Shown here piece by piece: positions 1-9,143 of a DNA stretch of 64,000 bases; the first letter of the stretch is position 1; every line of letters begins with the position of its first letter. Position numbers and translations under genes: made by a program. The notes beneath the pieces were generated by a model, which did not search any database, was not told the DNA's origin, and worked only from the letters and a program-made list of their open reading frames with translations. Source of the DNA: Oceanobacillus luteolus (GTDB taxonomy: Bacteria; Bacillota; Bacilli; Bacillales; Amphibacillaceae); the NCBI RefSeq assembly GCF_023715655.1, contig NZ_JAMBON010000002.1, forward strand, positions 154,115 to 218,114, written 5' to 3'.

Positions 1-582
1 TTGGAAGGGCTTAATAAAAAGGCACGGATCATGTTTCAAGATGGAAGACTATTACCATGGAAACGGATTATTGATAATGTCTGTATAGGACTTTCTACAG
101 AAAAAAGGAACAAGGCATTGGAAGCATTAGCCCAAGTAGGGCTGGAAGAAAGAAAGGATGATTATCCATCTAAGCTATCTGGAGGCCAAAAACAGCGAGT
201 TGCTTTGGCACGGGCATTGGTGCATAATCCGGATCTGCTATTACTGGATGAACCTTTAGGTGCATTGGATGCACTAACCCGATTGGAAATGCAGGAACTA
301 ATCGAATCATTGTGGAGACAAAAGAAGTTTACCGCTGTGCTCGTTACCCATGATGCGGAGGAGGCAGTTGCCATTTCTGACCGGGTTTTATTGATAGATC
401 AAGGGAAAATCAGCTTAGATCAAACGATCTCTCTACCGCGACCCCGAAAACGAACAAACCCGGCATTTGCTTTGTATGTGGACGATATCTTGTCACAAAT
501 CATGAATCGGAATGAAGATAAGGAATATCCGGTATTGCTTCCTGAATTGTCTTTATCCCTTCTTGATTCCGTAAATAATTAG
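1..582 (+). CDS. ssuB: Aliphatic sulfonate ABC transporter ATP-binding protein, 5' truncated
   Basis: This is the C-terminal 193 residues of an ABC ATPase; the frame is open at base 1, so the start and Walker A motif lie outside the window. Visible are the Q-loop (MFQD), the signature LSGGQKQR, Walker B LLLLDEP with D-loop, and the switch histidine in VTHD. The stretch RLLPWK and the tail around IPRPRK-type residues (here LPRPRKR) match SsuB more closely than generic nitrate/taurine ATPases. SsuB energises uptake of alkanesulfonates as a sulfur source. Its last 30 bp overlap the convergent yqhV gene. The permease and binding protein are not in the window, so the exact substrate is inferred. 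Confidence 0.85.
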   Translation: MEGLNKKARIMFQDGRLLPWKRIIDNVCIGLSTEKRNKALEALAQVGLEERKDDYPSKLSGGQKQRVALARALVHNPDLLLLDEPLGALDALTRLEMQELIESLWRQKKFTAVLVTHDAEEAVAISDRVLLIDQGKISLDQTISLPRPRKRTNPAFALYVDDILSQIMNRNEDKEYPVLLPELSLSLLDSVNN

Positions 583-828
583 GGTCGCTCCAAGAAAAAT
601 CCAAAAAAACTTACTTATCGATATTTTAGAAGACATGCCAGCGATACCGATAGCTGTAGTGGTAAGAAGTATTAATGGTCCGACAAATGCTAATGAGCTA
701 TTAATGATTAATGCTTTTTCAACTTCATTAAATTTCAACATGAGGAGTGCTGCAAATATTTCGATGGAACCGGAAAGAATTCGGAAAAGAGCCATAAAAA
801 GTATGGCTGTTTCAAAAAGAGCAAACAT
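553..828 (-). CDS. yqhV: YqhV family (DUF2619) small membrane protein
   Basis: This 91-residue, very hydrophobic protein has about three membrane segments and resembles B. subtilis YqhV (DUF2619) along its whole length, including the VxKAxxINSxLAxVGPLI-like core. The start at 828 is chosen because a strong GGGGG ribosome binding site lies 7 bases upstream; an upstream extension to 975 in the same frame has no such site. In B. subtilis yqhV sits beside spoIIIA genes, but here it stands alone and converges on ssuB. Function is unknown. Family assignment is fairly secure; any sporulation role is only inference from the B. subtilis neighbourhood. Confidence 0.75.
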   Translation of the reverse strand: MFALFETAILFMALFRILSGSIEIFAALLMLKFNEVEKALIINSSLAFVGPLILLTTTAIGIAGMSSKISISKFFWIFLGATLIIYGIKKG

Positions 829-891
829 GGTATTTCCCCCTGCAATATGTATTTTAATAAAATATATGCAGGACTCGTCCAATAAAGGACA

Positions 892-920
892 GAACCCTCT
901 TTGTGATGAGGGTTTATTTT
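892..920 (+). terminator. Rho-independent terminator-like hairpin
   Basis: A 7-bp stem (AACCCTC / GAGGGTT) with an 8-base loop is followed by TATTTTTAT on the plus strand. It lies upstream of yqhV, so it may end read-through from ssuB; the distance of about 310 bp makes that uncertain. Confidence 0.45.
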
Positions 921-1017
921 TATCTCTCACGAAATATCTGGTTAATATGCTAATGGCAAGCTTCCAATTGCCCATATATTGAATAGGATAAGATTGTTAG
1001 TGTGAAGGGGGAGTACA

Positions 1018-1518
1018 ATGGAAGAGAAGGAAGTAAGAAGACCAAATCATTTAGCTTGGCATGAAACAATGGAATTGCATGAATTAGTAGTTTTTCAGGC
1101 AATTGGATTAATGAAGCTAAAAAAGTTTATCGGTGAAGTGAAAGATCCTGCATTGCGTAGACTTTATGCCGAAACAATAAGAGGATTAGAAACAAACCTT
1201 AGGGAACTACTTGCATTTTATCAATTGGCTCCTAGAGAAGAAGAGGAATTGGAAAGAAACTTGGATAGTGGTTTTTTCTCTGGAGATTTGTTGGCTTTTG
1301 CAAAAACTGCTGTAAGGAATTATTCAATTGCAATAACGGAAACTGCAACGCCGATATTAAGGGAAACGTTAAATAAACAATTGCAACGTGCAATCGAAAC
1401 ACATGAAATGGTATATGCTTATATGTACGAAAGAGGGCTTTATCCGTCATACGACCTCCATAAATTATTAAGAAATGATATCAACATTGCAACAAAAGCA
1501 CTAAATATGGACTTTTAA
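1018..1518 (+). CDS. Spore coat protein, CotF family
   Basis: The 166-residue protein carries the Coat_F family pattern: an N-terminal [12 protein letters not shown] helix, then LMKLKK, the [22 protein letters not shown] stretch in two helices, and a second similar helical half. It has no signal peptide and fits the four-helix, ferritin-like shape of these spore coat proteins. The start ATG at 1018 follows a GGGGGAG site. A strong terminator follows immediately, so it is probably monocistronic. It resembles YhcQ/CotF-type proteins of Bacillus; which paralogue it is cannot be decided from sequence alone. Confidence 0.8.
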   Translation: MEEKEVRRPNHLAWHETMELHELVVFQAIGLMKLKKFIGEVKDPALRRLYAETIRGLETNLRELLAFYQLAPREEEELERNLDSGFFSGDLLAFAKTAVRNYSIAITETATPILRETLNKQLQRAIETHEMVYAYMYERGLYPSYDLHKLLRNDINIATKALNMDF

Positions 1519-1532
1519 TAATATGGTTACCA

Positions 1533-1568
1533 CCACCCTAGGAATAAACTTCCTAGGGTGTTTTTATA
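1533..1568 (+). terminator. Terminator after CotF-type gene
   Basis: A perfect stem of about 10 bp (CACCCTAGGA / TCCTAGGGTG) with a short loop is followed by a T run. Confidence 0.9.
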
Positions 1569-1699
1569 TTTTTGAGTGATGTACATATTTTCGATGGAAG
1601 ATAAAAATTCCACTAAAAATATGCGAAATGGTTTTCATTCCTTAGAATCGCTGATATAGTTTCATTATAAGTGTATCTGTACGTATTATTTATCGTTGG

Positions 1700-2530
1700 A
1701 TGGAAGTGATGGAAGTGGTATTTATTATTTGTTTGATCATTGGACTCGTTACAGCGTTTGTAGGTTCAATAATGGGTCTAGGTGGAGGAGTTATACTCGT
1801 TCCGACTCTTATATTGTTTGCCTCTATATCCGATGCTTTTGCTTGGGCAACTCCTCAAGCAATCGTCGGTATCTCTCTAATTGTCATGATATTTACGGGA
1901 TTAGCTTCCACCTTATCTTATCTAAAGGTGAAGCGGGTGGATTATCGCACCGGTTTTCTTTTCATGATAGGGAGCATACCAGGAGGAATCATTGGGGCGT
2001 GGCTGAACCAATATGTCGAAGCAGAGACATTTCAGCTTTACTTCGGTATATTAATGATATTGATTGCAATGATATTATTTTTTAAAAAGAAAGAGCCTAG
2101 AACAGTGGATCTGACTGGGAAAGGTGTTCGGACTTTTGAGGTTAATGGTGAAAGATATCAATATAAGGTCCATGCAGTAGGAGCAATATTTCTGGCCCTG
2201 ATCGTTGGGGTTCTATCTGGTTTATTTGGTATTGGTGGTGGTTCCATTATGGTACCAGCAATGATCCTCTTATTTGGTTTTCCAGTTCATATCGCTACAG
2301 CAACATCCATGTTTATGATTTTCTTCGTTAGTATTTTTAGCTCAGTGACACATATCGCTCTTGGACATATCGTTTGGGAATACGTATTGTTCTTCATTCC
2401 TGGAGCTTGGGTAGGTGGAAAGCTTGGTGCTAAAGTGAATCAAATGCTGTCCAGCAAAACATTGGAATGGATACTTCGACTGTTATTGATATTTATTGGA
2501 ATTCGTATGATCATTCAAGGATTAGGCTAA
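1700..2530 (+). CDS. yunE: TauE/SafE family membrane transporter (YunE)
   Basis: A 276-residue integral membrane protein with about eight hydrophobic segments and two copies of the family hallmark: an N-terminal GxxMGLGGGxxxxP and a second GLFGIGGGSIMVPAM near residue 175. The TauE/SafE family exports or imports small sulfur-containing or organic anions. A polar, lysine-rich cytoplasmic loop separates the halves. ATG codons at 1700 and 1709 are both possible; the second has the better-placed purine-rich site. It is followed by yunD after 12 bp, so the two are probably co-transcribed, as in the B. subtilis yun cluster. Substrate is unknown; sulfite or sulfoacetate would fit the family. Confidence 0.85.
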   Translation: MEVMEVVFIICLIIGLVTAFVGSIMGLGGGVILVPTLILFASISDAFAWATPQAIVGISLIVMIFTGLASTLSYLKVKRVDYRTGFLFMIGSIPGGIIGAWLNQYVEAETFQLYFGILMILIAMILFFKKKEPRTVDLTGKGVRTFEVNGERYQYKVHAVGAIFLALIVGVLSGLFGIGGGSIMVPAMILLFGFPVHIATATSMFMIFFVSIFSSVTHIALGHIVWEYVLFFIPGAWVGGKLGAKVNQMLSSKTLEWILRLLLIFIGIRMIIQGLG

Positions 2531-2542
2531 GGAGCAAGATTC

Positions 2543-3946
2543 ATGAAAGAAAATATTTATATATACTATACGAATGATTTACACAGTAATTTTACACAAT
2601 GGCCCCGTACAGCTGGTTATTTGAAGGAAAAGAAAAGAATCCGCAGCTCTAAAGGGGAGGTCCATTATATAGTTGATGCTGGTGATCATATGGACCGGGT
2701 CGATCCCATTTCAGAGGCTACAATGGGAAAAGCGAATGTGGAATTAATGAACGAAGTCGGCTATGATGTCGTGACAATCGGCAATAATGAAGGTATCACT
2801 CTTGCTCATGATGATTTATACCATCTTTATGATGAAGCTGATTATCCAGTGGTTTGTGCTAATCTACAGCCAAAATCAGGCCAACCTCCAAAATGGTTGG
2901 TTGATACGAACATATTTGAGACAGATTCGGGAGTTCGTCTCGGTTTCATTGGATTGACAGCGCCGTTTACAGCTTTTTATGACCCGTTGGGTTGGACTGT
3001 AACCTCACCTTATGATGAACTGGAAACGAATTTGCTTGAATTAAGCGAGAAAACCGATATTATTATCCTGCTATCTCATTTAGGACTTAGTGAAGATCAA
3101 GAGATTGCCAGGAGGTTTTCGGAAATAGATGTTATTATCGGAGGACATACACATCATCTGCTACGAACAGGAGAATATGTAAATAATTGCCTGATTACTG
3201 CAGCGGGAAAGCACTGTGTATATGTAGGAGAAGTAATTTTAACCTATGATCATGAATCTGAACAAATATCGACGAAAGAGGCGTACGCTACGAATGTATC
3301 TGATCATCCAGTTGATCAGGGAACGGCAGTTTTGCTGGAGGAGCTTCAAGAGAAAGCGGACTTATTATTAGAGAAAGAAGTAGTCGTACTCGAGGAGCCA
3401 CTAGATGTGGAATGGTATAAAGATACCCCGATTATGCAAGAATTGACAGATACAATCAGAATGTGGACAGATGCTGACGCTGCTTTATTAAATGCTGGCT
3501 TACTGCTTGGTGCATTGCCAAAGGGTCCCATTACGTATGGGGATGTTCACCGGATATGTCCTCACCCAATTAATCCTGTCGTTGTCCAACTAAAAGGTGA
3601 CGAATTGATTGAAGTTATTCGTGCCTCGCTAAAAAGAGATTTTATGGAGTTTGAGCTGAAGGGATTTGGATTCAGAGGAGAAGTGATAGGGAGAATGCTA
3701 TTCTCCGGACTTTCCATTAATATAAGGACTAATCCTGACGGCACAGAGGCGGTAACGGAAGTGACTTTTTCAGATGGGACCCCTGTGGATAAACAAAAAA
3801 CATATCGAATCGCGACAGCAGATACTTTTACATTCGGACGCCTGCTACCAGAGATAGCGAAATCAGAGAAGAAAGATTATTTCCTGCCAGAGTTCTTGAG
3901 AGATCTATTGTTGGAAACATTGAAAAGAAAAGCGTTGCAGCGGTAA
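2543..3946 (+). CDS. yunD: Metallophosphatase/5'-nucleotidase-like protein YunD
   Basis: The 467-residue protein is a calcineurin-like metallophosphoesterase with a C-terminal 5'-nucleotidase domain. Metal-binding motifs are in order: YTNDLHSN near residue 10, DAGDHMDR near residue 50, GNNE near 80, LLSHLG near 180 and GGHTHH near 215. The second half (from about 280) is the substrate domain. There is no signal peptide or LPXTG anchor, so unlike secreted nucleotidases it should be cytoplasmic. The start follows an AAGGAG site. It lies between yunE and yunC as in B. subtilis. The physiological substrate is not established. Confidence 0.88.
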   Translation: MKENIYIYYTNDLHSNFTQWPRTAGYLKEKKRIRSSKGEVHYIVDAGDHMDRVDPISEATMGKANVELMNEVGYDVVTIGNNEGITLAHDDLYHLYDEADYPVVCANLQPKSGQPPKWLVDTNIFETDSGVRLGFIGLTAPFTAFYDPLGWTVTSPYDELETNLLELSEKTDIIILLSHLGLSEDQEIARRFSEIDVIIGGHTHHLLRTGEYVNNCLITAAGKHCVYVGEVILTYDHESEQISTKEAYATNVSDHPVDQGTAVLLEELQEKADLLLEKEVVVLEEPLDVEWYKDTPIMQELTDTIRMWTDADAALLNAGLLLGALPKGPITYGDVHRICPHPINPVVVQLKGDELIEVIRASLKRDFMEFELKGFGFRGEVIGRMLFSGLSINIRTNPDGTEAVTEVTFSDGTPVDKQKTYRIATADTFTFGRLLPEIAKSEKKDYFLPEFLRDLLLETLKRKALQR

Positions 3947-4068
3947 TAACTCATTGAATTTGTGTCTTATTGCTTCTGGTAATAGTAATCGTTTAAGAAA
4001 GATGTATCAGTGACAAGAAGGTCCATTATTGCATAACTTAATTATGTATATAAAGGAGGCCTTCTTAG

Positions 4069-4377
4069 ATGATTACTGTTAATCCAATCGAGATTGAAGG
4101 GATGCAGTTCACTGCAGTAAGTGTAGAACTGCCAAAAACTACTCTTCTGACGGTATCAAATGAAGTTGGTTACATTATGTGTGCAGCTTTGGACGTAGAT
4201 ATTTTCAACGAAATCCCTAAATTGCAAGAAAGAAAAGTGGTTGCAGGAAGAGCTGTAGGTGTACGGACGATTGAACAGTTACTTGATGCTCCATTAGAGA
4301 AAGTTACAGATGCTTCAAGAGAGTATGGTTGGAAAGAAGGAATAACAGGAAGGGAAGCACTTCTACTCATTTCTTAA
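4069..4377 (+). CDS. yunC: YunC family (DUF1805) protein
   Basis: A 102-residue soluble protein matching the YunC/DUF1805 family, including the conserved GYIMCAALDVDxFN core and the R-x-V-G-V-R-T-I motif near residue 65. The start is fixed by a perfect AAAGGAGG site 9 bases upstream. A long terminator overlaps its stop codon. It follows yunD by 122 bp, so it may have its own promoter. Function is unknown; the gene is conserved in spore-forming Bacillaceae next to yunB and yunD. Confidence 0.85.
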   Translation: MITVNPIEIEGMQFTAVSVELPKTTLLTVSNEVGYIMCAALDVDIFNEIPKLQERKVVAGRAVGVRTIEQLLDAPLEKVTDASREYGWKEGITGREALLLIS

Positions 4378-4421
4378 GTCTATTCCCTGAAGGATTTCAC
4401 TTCAGGGAATAGACTTTTTTA
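4377..4421 (+). terminator. Terminator after yunC
   Basis: A stem of about 15 bp (AGTCTATTCCCTGAAG paired with its complement) with a 7-base loop ends in a T6 run. Confidence 0.92.
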
Positions 4422-4589
4422 GTTTCTATCGATGAAGAACACCCAATACCAAAAGACATAGTCCGTGTGAGATTACGTACTGGATGAAGAGAGCTGAAGT
4501 CGTAAACCTGAGCTGGCGGAACACATCTATTTTTGTGCTAGTCTATCTCCCTAAATATGTGCATAAATATGACATAAGGGGGTTGTAGC

Positions 4590-5369
4590 ATGCGTAAAAG
4601 AAGATACCCAAAGAAATTTAGTTCACCTCCAACGCAATTGATTCTATTGTTGACAATCGTTATATTTACAATCGCGGTTCTTGGCAGTATCGCATTGATC
4701 GATAGGGGAATAAAGCCCACGTTAATGGACATTGCCAAAGAAAAAACGAACGAATTTGCCACTCGAGCCATCAATCGTGCGGTCAGCTTTACTGAAGACT
4801 ATGATTTTACGGACATAGCAACGATTGAATATGATAATAATGGGAAAGTTGCCACCTATTCACCAAAGTCAGATGCACTTAGTGAAATTAATCGGCATGC
4901 AACCCAACGAATTGAGGAGTATTTTAATCGATTAAATCATGGTGATCCGATTTTACATGACGAAGAAGACAGGTATGATTACACGAATGGGATAGAGGAA
5001 CGACTTTATGAAGACCCTACTTTAGTCGAAATTCCACTTGGTCAAGTGACAGGGAACACGGTGCTGGCAAACCTCGGTCCTAGAATTCCAATCAATTTAG
5101 AAATAATTGGTACCGTTCGGACAAATATTACTTGGGAGCAAATGGAATTTGGTATTAACGGTCTTTGGATTTCTTTTTATTTAAATGTTGAAGCTGATGT
5201 GCAAGTGATTGTTCCATTTTCTTCCGATTTAACGACGGTGACTTCCCAAATCTATATAGATGGGGCTGCATTGATGGGCGAAGTACCTGATTTTTATGGT
5301 GGTGGAACACCTCCATCCATTGCTGTTCCGAAAGAGGATATTCAGACGGACTTGCAGAATGAGCAATAA
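4590..5369 (+). CDS. yunB: Sporulation protein YunB
   Basis: The 259-residue protein has a basic N-terminus (MRKRRYPKK), one membrane segment at about residues 15-40, and a large extracytoplasmic domain, as in B. subtilis YunB, which is made under mother-cell control. Family features include the GRxxPxxxPLG-type beta-rich region, here seen as VEIPLGQVTGN and LGPRIPI. The start follows AAGGGGG. It sits downstream of yunC, keeping B. subtilis order. The exact biochemical role in sporulation is unknown. Confidence 0.85.
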   Translation: MRKRRYPKKFSSPPTQLILLLTIVIFTIAVLGSIALIDRGIKPTLMDIAKEKTNEFATRAINRAVSFTEDYDFTDIATIEYDNNGKVATYSPKSDALSEINRHATQRIEEYFNRLNHGDPILHDEEDRYDYTNGIEERLYEDPTLVEIPLGQVTGNTVLANLGPRIPINLEIIGTVRTNITWEQMEFGINGLWISFYLNVEADVQVIVPFSSDLTTVTSQIYIDGAALMGEVPDFYGGGTPPSIAVPKEDIQTDLQNEQ

Positions 5370-5404
5370 TCTAGTATAGTGGTTTCAGAACTTAATAGCA
5401 GCCT

Positions 5405-5590
5405 TATCCGATCGGTGAGGTAGAGGTGCAGGTAATATGAGTAACTAACAGGAGAATGACAACGATGATGGTTAGTAAAAGGATTATTTGCCGAAGCGTA
5501 ATAAGCGTCATCTTATTATTTGCTGGTATGTCTTTGAATAAGAGGCTTACTGTCATGCTGAAACTTGGCATGGAGAACTACTGATCGAAA
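5405..5590 (+). promoter_or_regulatory. Lysine riboswitch (L-box) aptamer
   Basis: The stretch contains the conserved L-box blocks in order: GTGAGGTAGAGGTGC (5415), GAGTAA, GGAGAATG, TTGCCGAAG (near 5489) paired across an ATAATAAG-type helix, TTATTTGCTGG (near 5515), ACTGTCATGCTGAAAC (near 5550) and GGCATGGAG. P1 can form between CGATCGG (5409-5415) and CTGATCG (5581-5587). It lies between yunB and an NhaC-type transporter and is followed by a terminator, so lysine binding should switch off the transporter by transcription termination. Known L-boxes control lysine synthesis and uptake genes. Confidence 0.9.
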
Positions 5591-5616
5591 TGGAGATAAC
5601 GTATATTGTTACATAT

Positions 5617-5652
5617 AAACAATGATGGTTATTTTCTGTCATTGTTTTTTAT
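5617..5652 (+). terminator. Expression-platform terminator of the lysine riboswitch
   Basis: AAACAATGA pairs with TCATTGTTT, followed by TTTATTT, 56 bp before the NhaC-type start. It is placed to act as the OFF-state terminator of the L-box. Confidence 0.85.
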
Positions 5653-5722
5653 TTGACTATGTACCTTCCGTTCGTTCAAAAGTACTCTATGCTTCTAAAA
5701 AAAATAAATGGGGGAAATCGAA

Positions 5723-7273
5723 ATGGTAGGTACATTTTTTTCTATAATACCTGCACTGGTAATGCTTGTATTAGTAATAGTTACAAAAAGGGTTTTACTT
5801 TCACTTGGAGTCGGAATTGTACTTGGTGCATTATTTATTCATAACTTTAACATTCTAGGATCTATACAAGAAGTTTGGGGAGTTTTTTACGAAATATTTG
5901 TATCTGAAGGAGAGCTCAATCTAGGAAACATTTTGTTAATTTCCTTCCTGCTATTGTTAGGGGTTATGACAGCGTTTCTCCAAGGATCTGGTGGAAGCAG
6001 AGCTTTTGGAAACTGGATGCTTAAAAGGGTGAAAACCCGTGCTGGTGCAAAAATCATGACAGCCATACTAGGTATTATTATTTTTATCGATGATTACTTT
6101 GCGAGTTTGGCGGTAGGTCAAATAGCTAGACCTGTTACTGATCGTCAAAAAATCTCTCGCGCTAAACTGGCATATATAATCGACTCGACGGCAGCACCTA
6201 TCACAGTCCTTTCACCAATCTCAAGCTGGGGAGCATTTATTATTGGTTTATTGGGTTCGATTTTTGTAGCGAATGGAATTACAGACATCCAACCAATTGA
6301 AGGATTTATTCGGATGATTCCAATGAATCTATATGCAATATCTGCAATCCTGCTTGTGTTTCTTGTAGCATATTTAAAAGTTGATATCGGACCGATGCGA
6401 ATTCATGAAGAGCGTGCTCAGAAAACTGGGGAATTGATTGATCCGGAAAACAGTAAAGTTCCTGGTGATTTAGGTGACACTATTGAAGCTCATCCTAAAG
6501 GAAAAGTATACCATTTAATTTTGCCGATCCTTGTTCTTGTCTTAGCAACTGTAACTGCTATGCTAGTTACAGGAGCTCGAGCTTCGGAGGGTGAAGTGAC
6601 AATCCTTTCTATGTTTGCAAACACGGATGTCAACTTGTCCTTATTCATAGGTGGAGCAATATCTGTTCTGTTTGCACTCATTCTCCATATGATTCATAGT
6701 GCTCCTAAAGCAAGTGTAATGAATATTTTTATCCAAGGTATGAAATCCATGCTTCCGGCAATTTATATACTCATCTTGGCATGGATGATTGGATCAATTA
6801 TCTCATCATTGGAAACGGGGACTTATTTAGCCCAGTTACTTAATAATGCAAATATCAGCGGTGTATTTCTACCAGTATTATTCTTTGTTATTTCGGGAAT
6901 TATGGCTCTTGCAACTGGAACATCGTGGGGTACATTTACAATTATGCTTGCAATCGGGGCTGAAGTTTCTGCAGTGATTGATATTAACTTACTATTACCT
7001 ACTTTGGCTGCTGTATTGGCTGGAGCTGTGTTTGGGGATCATTGTTCACCAATTTCAGATACCACCATTCTTTCAGCGACCGGAGCAGGTGCAAATCACA
7101 TCGATCACGTATTGACACAGCTTCCTTATGCAATAATTGCAGCTGTTGTGTCCATTGTTGGGTACTTACTCATGGGATTACTTGAAATGACAATCTTACC
7201 ATTGATAATTACACTCGTTATCGTTTTAGTAATTGGGTTTGTGATTCATAGCAGAAATACAAAAAATGCTTAA
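5723..7273 (+). CDS. NhaC-family transporter under lysine riboswitch control, probable lysine carrier
   Basis: A 516-residue polytopic protein of the NhaC Na+/H+ antiporter superfamily (about 11-12 membrane segments), with family signatures FIDDYFASLAVGQ near residue 125, STAAPITVLSPISSW near 160 and the late GDHCSPISDTT motif near 440. The start at 5723 is preferred over an in-frame ATG at 5708 because the GGGGGAAA site lies between them. The L-box upstream links it to lysine; comparative studies have assigned NhaC-type genes behind L-boxes (lysW) as lysine transporters. A sodium/proton antiporter role cannot be excluded. Confidence 0.85.
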   Translation: MVGTFFSIIPALVMLVLVIVTKRVLLSLGVGIVLGALFIHNFNILGSIQEVWGVFYEIFVSEGELNLGNILLISFLLLLGVMTAFLQGSGGSRAFGNWMLKRVKTRAGAKIMTAILGIIIFIDDYFASLAVGQIARPVTDRQKISRAKLAYIIDSTAAPITVLSPISSWGAFIIGLLGSIFVANGITDIQPIEGFIRMIPMNLYAISAILLVFLVAYLKVDIGPMRIHEERAQKTGELIDPENSKVPGDLGDTIEAHPKGKVYHLILPILVLVLATVTAMLVTGARASEGEVTILSMFANTDVNLSLFIGGAISVLFALILHMIHSAPKASVMNIFIQGMKSMLPAIYILILAWMIGSIISSLETGTYLAQLLNNANISGVFLPVLFFVISGIMALATGTSWGTFTIMLAIGAEVSAVIDINLLLPTLAAVLAGAVFGDHCSPISDTTILSATGAGANHIDHVLTQLPYAIIAAVVSIVGYLLMGLLEMTILPLIITLVIVLVIGFVIHSRNTKNA

Positions 7274-7276
7274 TAC

Positions 7277-7318
7277 AAAACGTACTTTTCTTTAACTAAG
7301 AAAAGTACGTTTTTTTGC
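7277..7318 (+). terminator. Terminator after NhaC-type gene
   Basis: AAAACGTACTTTTCT pairs with AGAAAAGTACGTTTT across a short loop, followed by a T run. Confidence 0.92.
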
Positions 7319-7400
7319 ATTTTTAGCAGTCATAATACTGTTTAACTTTGTTAGAAACTTACATAATATTTCAGAATAATTTATAGATATTAAATATTCT

Positions 7401-7429
7401 TTGACTATATCGATGATAAATTATATAAT
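7401..7429 (+). promoter_or_regulatory. Sigma-A-type promoter of the NSS transporter unit
   Basis: TTGACT at 7401-7406 and a perfect TATAAT at 7424-7429 are separated by 17 bp, about 85 bp before the transporter start. Confidence 0.75.
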
Positions 7430-7515
7430 ACAAGCATAAATATCTGAAAAGATATAATAATTAAAAGATTCCTTCGTGTATTTTGTATGAAGGGGCCGAA
7501 AAGGGAGGTATTACT

Positions 7516-9033
7516 ATGGAAACACGTTCTCAATGGGGAACAAGGGCGGGGTTTATTTTAGCAGCTGTCGGTTCAGCAATAGGTCTGGGGAATATATGGC
7601 GATTCCCTGCAGTGGCTTATGAGAATGGTGGAGGAGCATTTTTTATCCCGTATTTATTTGCACTATTGACCGCCGGAATACCAATACTTATCATGGAGTT
7701 TACGATGGGACATAAGTATCGCGGGTCTGCACCATTAACTTTTAGAAGGATGAATAAGAAAACTGAATTCATCGGTTGGTGGGGAGTTCTAGTAGCTTTC
7801 GTCATTTCCACCTACTATTCCGTCATTATCGCCTGGGCAATTTCTTATGCTTATTTCTCTTTATCGCTTGCATGGGGTTCAGACACAGAAGGATTTTTGT
7901 TTGGCGATTATTTGAAATTGGCTGAAGTTCCGGGCCAAGTAGGAAGTATGGTTCCAGGAGTTTTATTCCCGCTAATTCTAGTTTGGGCAATTGTATTATT
8001 TATTCTATATCGTGGGGTTAGTAAAGGAATTGAATTGGCAAACCGTATTTTCATCCCTGCATTAGTGATCATCTTTCTCATAATTGTAGTACGTGCAGTT
8101 ACTCTACCAGGAGCGTTAAGTGGTTTGGATGCATTCTTCAAGCCAGATTTTAGTCAAATATTGTCACCTGAAGTTTGGATTGCAGCTTACGGTCAAATTT
8201 TCTTCAGTCTTTCCATAGCATTTGCCATTATGATTACGTATTCCAGTTATTTGTCACGAAAATCAGATATTACGAATAACGCCTTTATCGTCGGCTTTGG
8301 AAACTCAGGATTTGAACTACTGGCTGGTATTGGAGTATTTGGAATTTTAGGTTTCATGGCCACACAAGCTAATGTGCCGATTGATGAAGTGGTTAGTGGG
8401 GGAGTTGGTCTTGCATTTGTAGCATTCCCTGCAATCATCAACGAGTTCCCGGCCATGAAGGAGCTATTTGGATTGTTATTCTTCTTGTCCCTAACTTTAG
8501 CAGGTCTAACTTCATTAATATCCATTACCGAGACATATGTGGCAGGAATGGTTGATAAGTTTAATTTGTCACGAGGAAAATCGGTACTATTTGGAGGAGG
8601 AGTTGCCGCAATTATCTCCTTATTGTTTGCGACACAGGGAGGACTATTTTTCCTTGATGTAGTGGATTATTTCATTAATCAATTTGGAGTCGCTTTCATT
8701 GGATTGGTTGAAGTTATATTAATTGCTTGGATTTTACGCGAACTTAAAGGGCTTAAAGATCATGCAAATCCAATCTCCGACATACGACTTGGATCATGGT
8801 GGACCATTAGTTTAGGTTTGATTACACCTATTGTAATGGGATATATGATGATTGGTTTATTTAAACAAAATCTTACAGAAAACTATGAAGGATACTCTGA
8901 CACGTTTATTCTATTTGGTGGTTGGACCGTGGCTGGATTAGCTTTACTTATAGGTATTCTCATGTCCATGACAAAATGGAAAGCAAATGTAGATGAAAAC
9001 GTAGATTACCTAGACGAGAGGGAGGCTAAATAA
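7516..9033 (+). CDS. NSS family sodium-dependent transporter, MetP-like large subunit
   Basis: A 505-residue protein of the neurotransmitter:sodium symporter family. The N-terminus has the hallmark W-x-x-R-x-G-F-I-L-A-A-V-G-S-A-I-G-L-G-N-I-W-R-F-P pattern of segment 1, which lines the sodium and substrate site, and about 12 membrane segments follow. The start at 7516 follows GGGAGG; upstream in-frame codons lack a site. The stop overlaps the ATG of a tiny membrane protein typical of MetPS-type systems, which supports methionine/alanine import. The exact amino acid is inferred from that pairing. It sits inside the yun-lyt neighbourhood, where B. subtilis has no such gene. Confidence 0.87.
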   Translation: METRSQWGTRAGFILAAVGSAIGLGNIWRFPAVAYENGGGAFFIPYLFALLTAGIPILIMEFTMGHKYRGSAPLTFRRMNKKTEFIGWWGVLVAFVISTYYSVIIAWAISYAYFSLSLAWGSDTEGFLFGDYLKLAEVPGQVGSMVPGVLFPLILVWAIVLFILYRGVSKGIELANRIFIPALVIIFLIIVVRAVTLPGALSGLDAFFKPDFSQILSPEVWIAAYGQIFFSLSIAFAIMITYSSYLSRKSDITNNAFIVGFGNSGFELLAGIGVFGILGFMATQANVPIDEVVSGGVGLAFVAFPAIINEFPAMKELFGLLFFLSLTLAGLTSLISITETYVAGMVDKFNLSRGKSVLFGGGVAAIISLLFATQGGLFFLDVVDYFINQFGVAFIGLVEVILIAWILRELKGLKDHANPISDIRLGSWWTISLGLITPIVMGYMMIGLFKQNLTENYEGYSDTFILFGGWTVAGLALLIGILMSMTKWKANVDENVDYLDEREAK

Positions 9034-9140
9034 TGAGTGCTTCATCGATTGTAGTCATGATTATTGGAATGGTCATTCTTTGGGGTGGTTTAGCAGCAAG
9101 TATTTGGAATGCGTTCAGAAAACAAAAGGATACAAATTAA
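9033..9140 (+). CDS. NSS transporter small subunit (MetS-like)
   Basis: A 35-residue open frame starts at an ATG overlapping the stop of the preceding transporter (TAATG arrangement) with GAGGGAGG upstream, showing translational coupling. The protein is one membrane helix rich in V, I and G (MSASSIVVMIIGMVILWGG start) followed by a short basic tail ending KQKDTN. This layout matches the MetS family, the essential small partner of NSS methionine/alanine importers described in Corynebacterium. Below the usual gene-caller size limit, but position and composition make it convincing. Confidence 0.8.
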   Translation: MSASSIVVMIIGMVILWGGLAASIWNAFRKQKDTN

Positions 9141-9143
9141 TAA

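Noticed and set aside
635..982. 115-residue plus-strand frame over yqhV
   Set aside because: Antisense of the conserved YqhV frame, no ribosome binding site.
5653..5844. 63-residue frame overlapping the NhaC-type start
   Set aside because: It starts in the riboswitch tail and runs out of frame through the transporter.
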